Shown here: piece by piece, positions 33,804-41,989 of the stretch | Layout of the letters: each line of letters starts with the position of its first letter | Numbering within the stretch: position 1 is the stretch's first letter | Source of the DNA: Candidatus Kapaibacterium sp. | Lineage (GTDB): Bacteria; Bacteroidota; Ignavibacteria; Kapaibacteriales; UBA2268 | DNA: 64,000 nt | Reading direction: 5' to 3' | Assembly: GCA_023957315.1 (NCBI GenBank) | Contig: JAMLHE010000005.1 | Location: forward strand, 1-64,000 | Notes under the pieces: generated by a model | Database searches by the model: none | Seen by the model: only the letters and a program-made list of their open reading frames with translations | What the model was told of the DNA's origin: nothing | Position numbers and translations under genes: made by a program

Positions 33804-35606
33804 CTATTTTTCGTACATCATGTCTATAAGATATGAATATTTGCTCTCTACAACATGTCTTTTAATGCTCATCTTAGGGCTTAACTCACCGCTATCAACG
33901 GTAAATGCCTCGGAAAGAAGTTGAAATTTGCGTACTCTTTCATACTTCGACAAATCCGATTGGTAAAAGTCTATATCCTTCTTAATGTGAGCTATGATTT
34001 TTTCATTTGCGATTAATTCAGTTAGATTGTTGTATTCAATGCCAAATTCGACCGCTAAATCCTTTAATTGGTCAAAATTGGGAGTAATTAACGCTGAAAT
34101 GAATTCACGATTATCACCAATCAGAACGCAATGGTCAATAAATCGGCTTCTGCAGAGTAAATTTTCTATAGCCTGAGGAGCAATGTTTTTGCCACCTGAG
34201 GAAACGAAAATGTCCTTTTTGCGGTCAGTAATTTTCAAATTACCTTTCATTGTAAATTCACCAATATCACCTGTGTAGAGCCACCCTTCTTTGTCAATCG
34301 CAAGAGAAGTGCCAACCGGGTCATTCCAATAGCCTTTCATTATTGATGGTCCGCGAACAAGGATTTCTCCGTCGTCGGCAATTCGCAGTTCGAGATTGTC
34401 GAGAGGCTTGCCTACGGTACCGATTTCATTGTCTTTCGTAGTATTGTTTGCGACTATTGGTGATGCTTCTGTCAATCCATATCCTTGGACGACGCGAATG
34501 CCACAAGCATGAAAAAATATTTCTACATCTTCGCTAATCGGTGCACCGCCTGAGATAAATTTGTTCATACGACCGCCCAATTTAGCTCGAATTTTCGAGA
34601 AAACTAATCTATCAACAATTTTATATTTCAAATTTAACATTGGATTGATTTTACCTTCTTGGTCAGTCAAAACTTTGCGATAGCCGATGTCAATAGCTTT
34701 TTTGAATATAAAACGTTTAGAACCTGATTCCTTTTCCATCGAAAGAAAAATCTTTTTCTTCACAGTTTCTAATAATTTGGGCACAGTTGTCATCATTGTC
34801 GGCTTGATTTCCTGTATATTCGTAGCGACTGTTTCGACAGATTCAGCCAATGCAATCAGTGAACCGCACGAAAACAATGCCAAAAACCCACCCGTGCGCT
34901 CGTAAGTATGGCAAAGTGGCAAATATGAAAGTTGAATATCTTGAGATAAATCGCCAATAGATTCCAAAACTGCTTCAATGTTTGATAAAATATTTTTGTG
35001 AGTGAGCATGACGCCCTTTGGTTTGCCCGTTGTTCCACTCGTATAAATCAATGTAAGCAAATCGTCGGACTGAATAGCTGTCGCTTTCTGCAACAAATGC
35101 TCATGTCTGGCTTCGTCACTTTTGATTTTGCCTCCGCGTTCCTCCAACTCCTTCATAGATTTTACATATAATTCGTTAGAATCATAATCATCATTCATCA
35201 CAATGACATGTCGAAGAGAGGCTACATTGTCTTTGAATTGCAAAATTTTCGAAAGTTGAAATTGATTTGACACAATCACAGCCGAAACTCCGCAATCAGT
35301 AAAGATTTCCTCTTCTTGCTTTGCGGAAAGAATCGGGAAAAGCGGCACATCTATAGCACCAATCAAATTGATTGCAAAAGATACGATTATCCATTCAATT
35401 CGATTTTCCGAAATCAAGCCAATGCGGTCACCTTTGTGGAAACCTAATTCCAGCAATCCGAGAGCAAGTTTTTCAACTCTGTCTTGAAGTTCACCATAAG
35501 TTAATGCTTGATACTCTCCCTCTGATTTGTACAAGAAAGCAGTCTTCTCAGAAGAATGATAGCGAACGGTCTGAAAAAACATATCGGGAATATTTTTGTA
35601 TTTCAT
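33804..35606 (-). CDS. Long-chain acyl-CoA synthetase (AMP-forming)
   Basis: 600 residues of the ANL superfamily, close to the FadD15/LC-FACS-like type. It has the P-loop TLIYTSGTTGKPKGVMLTHKN, GYGLTEASPIV, LYTGDIGEF with the hinge DRKKDIFVSSGGKNIAPQAIE. Activates fatty acids as acyl-AMP then acyl-CoA. No signal peptide; membrane-associated at most. Ninety-odd bases upstream of the ammonia-lyase gene without a visible terminator between, so they may be co-transcribed; whether the ligase uses an aryl acid from the lyase is only a possibility. Confidence 0.92.
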   Translation of the reverse strand: MKYKNIPDMFFQTVRYHSSEKTAFLYKSEGEYQALTYGELQDRVEKLALGLLELGFHKGDRIGLISENRIEWIIVSFAINLIGAIDVPLFPILSAKQEEEIFTDCGVSAVIVSNQFQLSKILQFKDNVASLRHVIVMNDDYDSNELYVKSMKELEERGGKIKSDEARHEHLLQKATAIQSDDLLTLIYTSGTTGKPKGVMLTHKNILSNIEAVLESIGDLSQDIQLSYLPLCHTYERTGGFLALFSCGSLIALAESVETVATNIQEIKPTMMTTVPKLLETVKKKIFLSMEKESGSKRFIFKKAIDIGYRKVLTDQEGKINPMLNLKYKIVDRLVFSKIRAKLGGRMNKFISGGAPISEDVEIFFHACGIRVVQGYGLTEASPIVANNTTKDNEIGTVGKPLDNLELRIADDGEILVRGPSIMKGYWNDPVGTSLAIDKEGWLYTGDIGEFTMKGNLKITDRKKDIFVSSGGKNIAPQAIENLLCRSRFIDHCVLIGDNREFISALITPNFDQLKDLAVEFGIEYNNLTELIANEKIIAHIKKDIDFYQSDLSKYERVRKFQLLSEAFTVDSGELSPKMSIKRHVVESKYSYLIDMMYEK

Positions 35607-35644
35607 GAGAATACCTCAATCAATGTTGGAAATTTGACACCAAA

Positions 35645-37000
35645 CTATATTGTTAGACCTAAGACGTATATCGCAACACTAAAGTAAATTATGATGCCGG
35701 TAAAGTCAATCAAAGTTGCCATAAAAGGACTCGAGATTACCGCCGGGTCGAGATTGAGCTTATCAATAAGGAGCGGCAATAAGCTACCGACGATATTTGC
35801 CCAAATCACCATCACCAACATCGAAAATCCCACAACGATTGCAATATTAAAGCTATCAGTTTCGACAAATAAGCCCCTGATAAATGCTATCACGCCAAGT
35901 GTAAGCCCCAAAAGCAAACCCACAACTATTTCCTTGTTCAAAACTTTTAGAACGTGCGAAAAGGATAGCCCGTCAACGGCAATACTTCGGATAATCAAAG
36001 TAGCCGATTGAGTGCCCGAATTACCCGCAGTCCCGATTAGCAAGGGCAAAAATATTGACAATGTGATAAGTTGCTCCAAAACGCCTTGATAATGTGCGAT
36101 TGCTTGTGCAGTTAAAAAATTTGCAAATAGCAAAGCAATGAGCCACGGCACGCGTTTCGACCATAATTTGAAAATACTCGCAGAAATATAACTTTGCTCG
36201 ACCGGATTGATACCACCGATTTTTTGAAAATCTTCCGTTACCTCTTCTTCGGATATGTCCATGATGTCGTCAAAAGTTACAATCCCGACGATTACACCCT
36301 GGGAATCAACCACAGGCAAGGCAGGCAAGTCATACCTTTCGAGAGTTTTGACGGCAATTTCCTGGTCGTCGAAAGCGGAAATCGAAACCATGTTGTAGTC
36401 CATCAAATCGGATACGAGCTTGTTCTCGTCGGCTAAGATTATGCTGCGCAATTTGATGTCATCGAGCAATTTCCCTGCACGGTCAGTCACATAGACACGA
36501 TTAATCGTTTCGCTGTCTTTGCCGAATTTGCGAAGGTGATGCAAAGCCTTTTTGATAGTCCAATGAGAGCGAATCGCCACGAAATCCGGCGTCATTCGGC
36601 GACCGATACTATCATCGGGATAACCCAACAATTGCCGTGCTTCTTGCAAATCCTCAGGGCTTAGCAAATTCATCAGACGAGTAGTAACCTTTGCCGGAAG
36701 CTCCTCGAGCAAGTCAGTTCTATCATCCGGAGGCAAATCCGCCAAGAGCTGACGCGTTTCTTGGTCGGTCAGTTCATGAAGAAAAGCATCTTTTTGTGTG
36801 CTATCCAAATGCGAAAAGACTTCCGCCGACAATTCTCGTGGCAAAGCACGGAAAATCAGCACACGGTCTGACTTTTCGACATCCAAAAACAGCTCTACAA
36901 TTTCGGGAGCGGGCCAAGAAGACAGTACCACTTTGAGGTCTGTCCAATTTCTTGTCCCAATCAACTCTTTGATTTCGGGTTTGAGTAACTCTTTTAGCAT
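35645..37000 (-). CDS. mgtE: MgtE-type magnesium transporter
   Basis: 451 residues, the full MgtE plan. The MgtE_N superhelical domain (repeats such as LPPDDRTDLLEELP) is followed by two CBS domains (about 130-250, with VYVTDRAGKLLDDI and LPALPVVDSQGVIVGIVTFDDIMDI), then five membrane helices beginning at KRVPWLIALLFANFLTA and including LPLLIGTAGNSGTQSATLIIRSIA, the pore-lining signature. Imports Mg2+ with gating by cytosolic Mg2+ bound between the domains. GGGAG lies seven bases before the ATG. Single gene; no magnesium riboswitch recognised upstream. Confidence 0.95.
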   Translation of the reverse strand: MLKELLKPEIKELIGTRNWTDLKVVLSSWPAPEIVELFLDVEKSDRVLIFRALPRELSAEVFSHLDSTQKDAFLHELTDQETRQLLADLPPDDRTDLLEELPAKVTTRLMNLLSPEDLQEARQLLGYPDDSIGRRMTPDFVAIRSHWTIKKALHHLRKFGKDSETINRVYVTDRAGKLLDDIKLRSIILADENKLVSDLMDYNMVSISAFDDQEIAVKTLERYDLPALPVVDSQGVIVGIVTFDDIMDISEEEVTEDFQKIGGINPVEQSYISASIFKLWSKRVPWLIALLFANFLTAQAIAHYQGVLEQLITLSIFLPLLIGTAGNSGTQSATLIIRSIAVDGLSFSHVLKVLNKEIVVGLLLGLTLGVIAFIRGLFVETDSFNIAIVVGFSMLVMVIWANIVGSLLPLLIDKLNLDPAVISSPFMATLIDFTGIIIYFSVAIYVLGLTI

Positions 37001-37098
37001 TTAGCTCCCTGATTGTGAATTACCAAAGCTCAAATTTAACAATAATATGCAACATATCATAGTCTTATCAACGAAAGAAAATAAATTTTTACTTTTCA

Positions 37099-37130
37099 TT
37101 TGGTTTATTTGATGAGTATAGTTATTTTTG
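37099..37130 (+). promoter_or_regulatory. Bacteroidota-type promoter of rpsT
   Basis: TTTG (37099-37102), 20 bases, TATTTTTG (37123-37130), 37 bases before the rpsT start codon. Confidence 0.75.
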
Positions 37131-37167
37131 TAGTTCTAAAATAATTGTAAATTGATATTGGGTTGAA

Positions 37168-37434
37168 ATGGCGCACCATAAATCGGCATTAAAGAGAATG
37201 AGACAATCTCGCAAATTGAGATTGTACAACAGACAGTTCAAGAAAGCTACTAAGTTAGCGATTAGAGCAGTACGCGAAGCTACGGATTTTGACGTAGCAG
37301 TAGTAAAATTGAGCGAAGCTACCAAAATTTTGGATAGAGTTGCAGCAAAGGGCATTTTGCACAAAAATAACGCTGCGAACAAGAAATCGAAATTGGCGAA
37401 ATTTGTCAGCAAGCTCAAGCCGGCTGCTGAATAA
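37168..37434 (+). CDS. rpsT: 30S ribosomal protein S20
   Basis: 88 residues, a small basic three-helix protein binding 16S rRNA. Recognised by the start MAHHKSALKRMRQSRKLRLYN, the middle LAIRAVREA, and the block AAKGILHKNNAANKKSKLAKFV. Length is standard. It has its own promoter and is followed 12 bases later by tRNA-Arg(ACG); the two are likely co-transcribed up to the hairpin at 37544-37575. Confidence 0.96.
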   Translation: MAHHKSALKRMRQSRKLRLYNRQFKKATKLAIRAVREATDFDVAVVKLSEATKILDRVAAKGILHKNNAANKKSKLAKFVSKLKPAAE

Positions 37435-37446
37435 ATAGACATACAA

Positions 37447-37520
37447 GCGCCCTTAGCTCAATTGGATAGAGTATCTGACTACGGATCAGAAGGTTAGAGG
37501 TTCGACTCCTCTAGGGCGTA
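37447..37520 (+). tRNA. tRNA-Arg (anticodon ACG)
   Basis: Full cloverleaf: acceptor GCGCCCT/AGGGCGT with a terminal G-U pair, anticodon stem TCTGA/TCAGA around loop CTACGGA, T-loop GGTTCGACTCC. Discriminator A; CCA not encoded. ACG is expected to be edited to ICG. Confidence 0.96.
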
Positions 37521-37543
37521 CTCATTCCAAGATTTCTTATCTC

Positions 37544-37575
37544 AAAACCCTGACTATGTCAGGGTTTTTCTTTTT
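37544..37575 (+). terminator. Terminator after rpsT-tRNA-Arg
   Basis: AAAACCCTGAC (37544-37554) and GTCAGGGTTTT (37558-37568), loop of 3, followed by a T-rich run. Confidence 0.88.
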
Positions 37576-37627
37576 TGTCAAAAAAAACGTGCCTTAAACG
37601 TGTCTTATTATTCGTGTTTTCTCGTTC

Positions 37628-37718
37628 CGTCTTTGTTCTAATTTAGTGTATCGTCAATAATTACAAAGACGACTGTAATTCAGATTCATCCCTATTCGTC
37701 AATTATAACAACTGACGG
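37628..37718. repeat. Pair of dispersed palindromes at a gene 3' end
   Basis: TCGTCAATAATTACAAAGACGA (37651-37672, its two halves near-symmetric) and CGTCAATTATAACAACTGACGG (37697-37718) belong to the TGTCAGTTGTTACAA family. A longer 9-bp inverted repeat spans 37628-37671. The second element overlaps the last codons of the gene ending at 37692. Confidence 0.55.
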
Positions 37719-38966
37719 GACATGAGCTTTGTAGCGTTGCTCCATATAATAATGTTCAGGAAATTCATCACGACCATAAAAACCGAATATTTCATAATTA
37801 TGACTTTCGAGTGAATCAATATGAGCTTGATAATATGCTCGAATCAAGCTATCGCTTTTTCCTGTTACAAAATTATAACCCGCAGGAGTTGCAATACGGC
37901 AATAATTGATGCCTATATCTCTATTCCCGTGATAAGTCACTTCTATATCAATGCTCTGGATATTAGGTGCGTCATCTTTAGTTTTCAATAAAGGGTTTAA
38001 TTCTTCATCACCATTACAAATAAATTCAGCATTTATCGTAATATCTTGCCTTCCAGTATTTACAAAAAAAGCACTATCGGGTAACATTCTATTAGTAATA
38101 TATATTGTATTGCCAATTATTGGTAAATCTGTCATTTTCATTGCAAATCCTCTATCTTCGATGTATTTCAACCTAACTGTATCATTTAAAGTTGTTTTAG
38201 GAGGGTAGCTAAATTTGATATAGTTATATTCAGTTGTGATAGAGTCAATTCTCGTAACATATGGTAACTTAATTGACAAGACGACATCATCGTCGTTAGC
38301 CGATTCGTTTATATTCAAACGACGCATATTAATCGAAAAAATCCATCTTCTTCCATTCATTGTATCTTGAGCAGGGCTTGAGTTCCCACTAAAGAAATAG
38401 AATTTATCATTAATCCACGTATTCCCGAGGACAACAGCATTAATGAGATTAGTAGAATCCTTATATAGTTTGTAAATTGTACTGTTCGGATTATTGATTA
38501 CTTGTGCCGAATCTCGAATATAGCTGAATCCAAATACAGTCCTTGTTGTATCAGCGGCTTGATAAATAAATTCTCCTTGCCGGTTTTCAGGTATATACAA
38601 AGTAGGGCGATATTGAAAACCACGACATTCGTGCTTACCACCAAACCAAATGTATTTCATCGAATAACCTGAATCGGCAATATTAGGGAACGACGACACT
38701 CTGCCTAAAGTAGAACCCCACTCATTCCTTGGTCTATGTCCATGATTCATATTGAATTTCAAGGCTTGCAACATCCGAGAATGACCTTCCCATTGAGTGC
38801 TGATTATAAAATTACTTTGTTGAAAATGTGCTTTATTTAATGCTTGATTTGTATAATTCTGACCATTTGCAATATATGAAAAATTCAATGGGCTTGGTTC
38901 GCTGTCTTGTGCAGACAATCTAATAGTTACAAAAAGTAACGCTGATAAAATTATTAATGTTTTCAT
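37692..38966 (-). CDS. Secreted protein of unknown function
   Basis: About 424 residues from the ATG at 38966, which is preferred over an upstream start because a good signal peptide (LIILSALLFVTIRLSAQD) follows directly. The mature part is beta-rich and has many Asn and Tyr residues, with HECRGFQYRPTLYIP near the middle and no known domain. There is no visible T9SS C-terminal domain. The last codons lie inside a dispersed palindrome, so the present 3' end may have been created by insertion of the element. It starts one base after the stop of the upstream WD40-type gene, so they form an operon. Confidence 0.62.
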   Translation of the reverse strand: MKTLIILSALLFVTIRLSAQDSEPSPLNFSYIANGQNYTNQALNKAHFQQSNFIISTQWEGHSRMLQALKFNMNHGHRPRNEWGSTLGRVSSFPNIADSGYSMKYIWFGGKHECRGFQYRPTLYIPENRQGEFIYQAADTTRTVFGFSYIRDSAQVINNPNSTIYKLYKDSTNLINAVVLGNTWINDKFYFFSGNSSPAQDTMNGRRWIFSINMRRLNINESANDDDVVLSIKLPYVTRIDSITTEYNYIKFSYPPKTTLNDTVRLKYIEDRGFAMKMTDLPIIGNTIYITNRMLPDSAFFVNTGRQDITINAEFICNGDEELNPLLKTKDDAPNIQSIDIEVTYHGNRDIGINYCRIATPAGYNFVTGKSDSLIRAYYQAHIDSLESHNYEIFGFYGRDEFPEHYYMEQRYKAHVPSVVIIDE

Positions 38967-38967
38967 C

Positions 38968-40284
38968 TTATTTCTCCACAATAATTTTAACTGATTCGTT
39001 AAATTCTTTTGAAGAAATCTTACAAAAGTAAACACCAGTTGGAATTGCCTTTGTATCCCAATCAAAGCTGTGCTGCCCCGATTCAAGAAAACCTGTATGC
39101 AGTTTGCGGATTATCCTTGAGTTAACGTCGCTTATTTCAACATTAGTTAGCCCGGATTTTGGCAAATTGAAACTAATTTTTATTGAATTAGTTCCCGGAT
39201 TTGGGGATGCAGTAAGGCTTTGTTTGAATGGTTCATATATGCTTGTAGTATTAATCGGTTTGAGTAAGACCATATCCCTCAATCGTGCACCACAAATTTT
39301 ATCAATTACCGGATTATAATCAATTGATGTCGGACGTATTCCATCGTATAGAAATACCGCCTTTTTAGCAGGAAGTTCCCAGCCATCTAAACGGTTATAA
39401 GTCCAAATTCCATTACCTGAAAATACATGAGAATTTTCAGTAAAAATTACAGATTCTGCATGATACCAACGCGTACTAATGTCAGTAATTAGTCTTCTTT
39501 CGGCAATATCCCAAATCTTTACTTGATAGCTATCACTACAAGTAGCCATCATAGTACCATCAGGTGAGAAGGCCACATATTTTGTAACAGACATATCCTT
39601 ATGTCCCCAAAAAGCCCCGTAAGTATCCCAAGTACCGGAGTTGTACAATATAGTTCCAGTTTCACTTTCAACATCATTAGTAAATGGGACATATGTTATA
39701 GCTAAAAATCTACCATCGTCCGAAAACTTAATTGTATGTAATTTTGTTGGAGCTTGTGGTGTGAATGTCGTTATTTTTTCGTAAGTATTTACATCCCAAA
39801 TATGAATCGCACTGATAGATTCACTTATTTGAGAATCATAAATTCTATACCATACATAAACGGCAATGTAACGCTCGGATACAGTCAACGCCATACAATC
39901 TGGTATATTCCAAGGTTCATATCCTGCATCTAAGGTTTTAATTAGTTCCCCGGTCTCAGTATCCCAAACATGAATAGTATTTCCTGTATCAGCCGCGAAA
40001 AGCCTTCGTCCGTCGTTTGAAATATCCATATTTTCGCTATATGTGTTATATGTCAGTTTGAATCCTTCGTATTCCCTCAGAATGTCGCCATTTTCCGTAA
40101 GTAGTTTCATTGGTTTGAACCCTTTGGACAGCACATAAATATATTGTCCATCAGGGCTAAACTTAACTGTACTTATCTCACCCCCAATGTGCTTTTTCCA
40201 CACCAATGGGTCAGTTTCTTCACCCCATAATGGGTTGCAATAGAAAATTATTGCAACAACGAATAATAAAAATGCTCGTTTCAT
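38968..40284 (-). CDS. WD40-type secreted protein with type IX sorting domain
   Basis: 438 residues with a signal peptide. Blades of a WD40-like propeller include STVKFSPDGQYIYVLSKG, NTIHVWDTETGELIKTL, HTIKFSDDGRFLAITYV and KYVAFSPDGTMMATCSD..VKIWDIAERRLI. The last ~80 residues are the Por/T9SS sorting domain: ASPNPGTNSIKISFNLPKSG, then VYFCKISSKEFNESVKIIVEK. The protein should be exported by Sec, then moved across the outer membrane by T9SS and released or anchored. This is the best lineage marker in the window. AGGGAGAAT precedes the ATG. Confidence 0.9.
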   Translation of the reverse strand: MKRAFLLFVVAIIFYCNPLWGEETDPLVWKKHIGGEISTVKFSPDGQYIYVLSKGFKPMKLLTENGDILREYEGFKLTYNTYSENMDISNDGRRLFAADTGNTIHVWDTETGELIKTLDAGYEPWNIPDCMALTVSERYIAVYVWYRIYDSQISESISAIHIWDVNTYEKITTFTPQAPTKLHTIKFSDDGRFLAITYVPFTNDVESETGTILYNSGTWDTYGAFWGHKDMSVTKYVAFSPDGTMMATCSDSYQVKIWDIAERRLITDISTRWYHAESVIFTENSHVFSGNGIWTYNRLDGWELPAKKAVFLYDGIRPTSIDYNPVIDKICGARLRDMVLLKPINTTSIYEPFKQSLTASPNPGTNSIKISFNLPKSGLTNVEISDVNSRIIRKLHTGFLESGQHSFDWDTKAIPTGVYFCKISSKEFNESVKIIVEK

Positions 40285-40392
40285 AAAAATTCTCCCTGAA
40301 ATACATGTTCCGTATATATATACTATGACACATGAATGCCGAAATTATCTCAAAATTAGGGAAAAAATTTGGGAAATGGGAAAAAAATTTCA

Positions 40393-40499
40393 GTGAATTC
40401 CTCTTGACTCTGAAAGAGTCATATGTTTATAGGAAAAAATTGTTAGTGAATTCCTCTTGACTCCGAAGGAGTCACATGTTTATTGAAAAATTTGTTAAT
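40393..40499. repeat. Two 53-bp tandem units with covarying hairpins
   Basis: Units start at GTGAATTC 40393 and 40446. Each holds a 7-bp stem with loop GAA: TGACTCT-GAA-AGAGTCA (40405-40421) and TGACTCC-GAA-GGAGTCA (40458-40474). The T-A to C-G difference is a compensatory change that keeps the stem. Confidence 0.88.
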
Positions 40500-40509
40500 T
40501 TTATACATT

Positions 40510-40765
40510 CGACCTCTTCGAGGTCGCACCCTAACCTACATGATTGATTGCTATAAACATGTAATCCCATTGGGATTAAAGTACTTACAAATATCTAAAT
40601 GAACCTATCCATAAAAAAAATCCCACGGTTAAAACCGTGGGCTATGTTTGTCAATGTATTTTAGGACTTATAAAAAAACCACACACCCCCTAACCACCTC
40701 TTGATAGAGGGGGAGCAGCTTTTGGGGTATTTTTGGTTGTTTTTCTCCCTCTCCTTCGGAGAGGG
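40510..40765. repeat. Cluster of short-loop hairpins
   Basis: CGACCTC-TTC-GAGGTCG (40510-40526), TAATCCC-ATT-GGGATTA (40562-40578), CCCACGGTT-AA-AACCGTGGG (40622-40641) and CCCTCTCC-TTC-GGAGAGGG (40747-40765). Stem sequences differ; loop size and shape are constant. Confidence 0.8.
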
Positions 40766-40827
40766 TCGGGGTGAGGTGAATTGGTTTTTATGTTTGTCAA
40801 CTTATTTTAGGACAAGACTTATTTCGC

Positions 40828-41592
40828 CTAATCTTTCTTTTGTTCTTCGATTATCCTACGAAGTGCAATGATTTCGGATTTCAGTTCATCGATTTCATGC
40901 GAGCCCGCAATCGGAGCGTCTTTTTCCTCGGCATCGCGACCGATGAAATAGCTGGCAAAAGTGGCAGTGACATAACCGAAAATGCTATACCCGAAAACGG
41001 CAATTAAAAAAGCTAAGGCGCGACCCTCAGTCGTTATAGGATTAAATTCGTTACCTGCAGTAATCACCCGCATTGCTGTCCACCAAAGCGCAAGGCTATA
41101 ACTTGTAAATCCCGGCGTCGGATTTTCCAGGGCATACATTCCTGCGGCACCGGCAAATATTACTATCAATGTAATAATTATCACATAGCCAAGTGCACGG
41201 CGCTTCATGGTTTTGCCCAAACTTCGCATGCTTCTGTTGAACGACGATACGAGCCGCACAAGCCTAATTCCCCGAACGCCACGTAAAATTTTAACAAAGC
41301 GGAAAATCCGAAATATACGCAATGCGGGAATAAACAATGATATTGCTGTGAGCCAATTTGTTTTGAGGAAGGATAGTTTTTCCGGGGCGAGTGTAATCTT
41401 AATCAGGAAATCTATAATAAATATTCCCCAGATGCCAAGACTTACGTATTCAAGCGTCTTGTTTATTCCCCAGACCAACTCAATCACAAGCAGGATTAGC
41501 CAAACAAAACCCAATAAAATCATCGGTCCTTCAAGTATTCGCTCTACCGAAGTAAGCAGCCTTATCCGTTCTCTAAAAATTTCTCTTAACAT
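40828..41592 (-). CDS. Voltage-sensor-type ion channel with non-canonical filter
   Basis: 254 residues, six-helix cation channel plan. S1-S3 hydrophobic segments start at about residue 24. A positively charged S4 follows (LRIFRIFRFVKILRGVRGIR, about 91-110), then S5 (about 135-155), a pore helix ALWWTAMRVIT and S6 (FLIAVFGYSIFGYVTATFASYFIG). The C-terminal 30 residues form a charged coiled coil. The filter at 178-182 reads T-A-G-N-E where K+ channels have TVGYG, so K+ selectivity is doubtful. It belongs by plan to bacterial ion-transporter proteins with a GxE-type filter. Flanked on both sides by hairpin clusters. Confidence 0.82.
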   Translation of the reverse strand: MLREIFRERIRLLTSVERILEGPMILLGFVWLILLVIELVWGINKTLEYVSLGIWGIFIIDFLIKITLAPEKLSFLKTNWLTAISLFIPALRIFRIFRFVKILRGVRGIRLVRLVSSFNRSMRSLGKTMKRRALGYVIIITLIVIFAGAAGMYALENPTPGFTSYSLALWWTAMRVITAGNEFNPITTEGRALAFLIAVFGYSIFGYVTATFASYFIGRDAEEKDAPIAGSHEIDELKSEIIALRRIIEEQKKD

Positions 41593-41989
41593 AATTTTTT
41601 ATAAATAATACACCGATGAATTTAAATAATGAGGTCTCAATACATAAACGAATTCATTAATGTTGGATTTGAAATACTGAATATATGGTTGCAAATTAAT
41701 TCAGGGATTAAATATTGGATAGACGCTGTTGCGGTCCGAATAGCTTCTACCCCGAAGGGGTTAAATCTATATACAATCATTTCGCGACAAACAAATATCC
41801 GGTGTGCTTTTGTTATAGATATTCAATCCCTTCGGGATTGTTGAATATGTCGCGATTTCTTCCCCCGCATTTCATACGGGGTTATTAACATTCAATCTCT
41901 CCGAGATTATCACGAACAAACGTTTTCCTTCACACGGTTAAAACTGTGGGCTATGTTTGTAAACGTACCGTATGACCGGACATAAATCC
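41593..41989. other. Gene-free gap with second hairpin cluster
   Basis: 397 bases without a gene. Beyond the hairpin cluster at 41749-41958 nothing recognisable was seen in the first 150 bases. Confidence 0.6.
41749..41958. repeat. Short-loop hairpins downstream of the histidine-kinase pair
   Basis: ACCCC-GAA-GGGGT (41749-41761), CAATCCC-TTC-GGGATTG (41824-41840), CCCCG..CGGGG (41863-41881) and AATCTC-TCC-GAGATT (41894-41908). Then comes CACGGTTAAAACTGTGGGCTATGTTTGT (41933-41960), matching the unit at 40624-40650. Confidence 0.8.

Larger units (their letters stand above)
40285..40827. other. Gene-free gap with hairpin cluster
   Basis: 543 bases with no credible gene, filled with short hairpins and repeat fragments described separately: a 53-bp tandem duplication (40393-40499), hairpins at 40510-40526, 40562-40578, 40622-40641 and 40747-40765, and a direct repeat TATGTTTGTCAA..ATTTTAGGAC at about 40643-40669 and 40790-40813. 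Confidence 0.75.

Noticed and set aside
35571..37100. Magnesium riboswitch ahead of mgtE
   Set aside because: The bases upstream of 37000 show no known Mg2+ riboswitch elements, and the promoter region is short.
37447..37691. Possible integration site of a mobile island next to tRNA-Arg(ACG)
   Set aside because: No integrase and no repeat of the tRNA 3' end was found within the window.
40393..40765. Hairpin cluster considered as CRISPR or as an IS200/IS605 end
   Set aside because: Spacing is irregular, repeats differ in stem sequence and no transposase or cas gene lies in the window.
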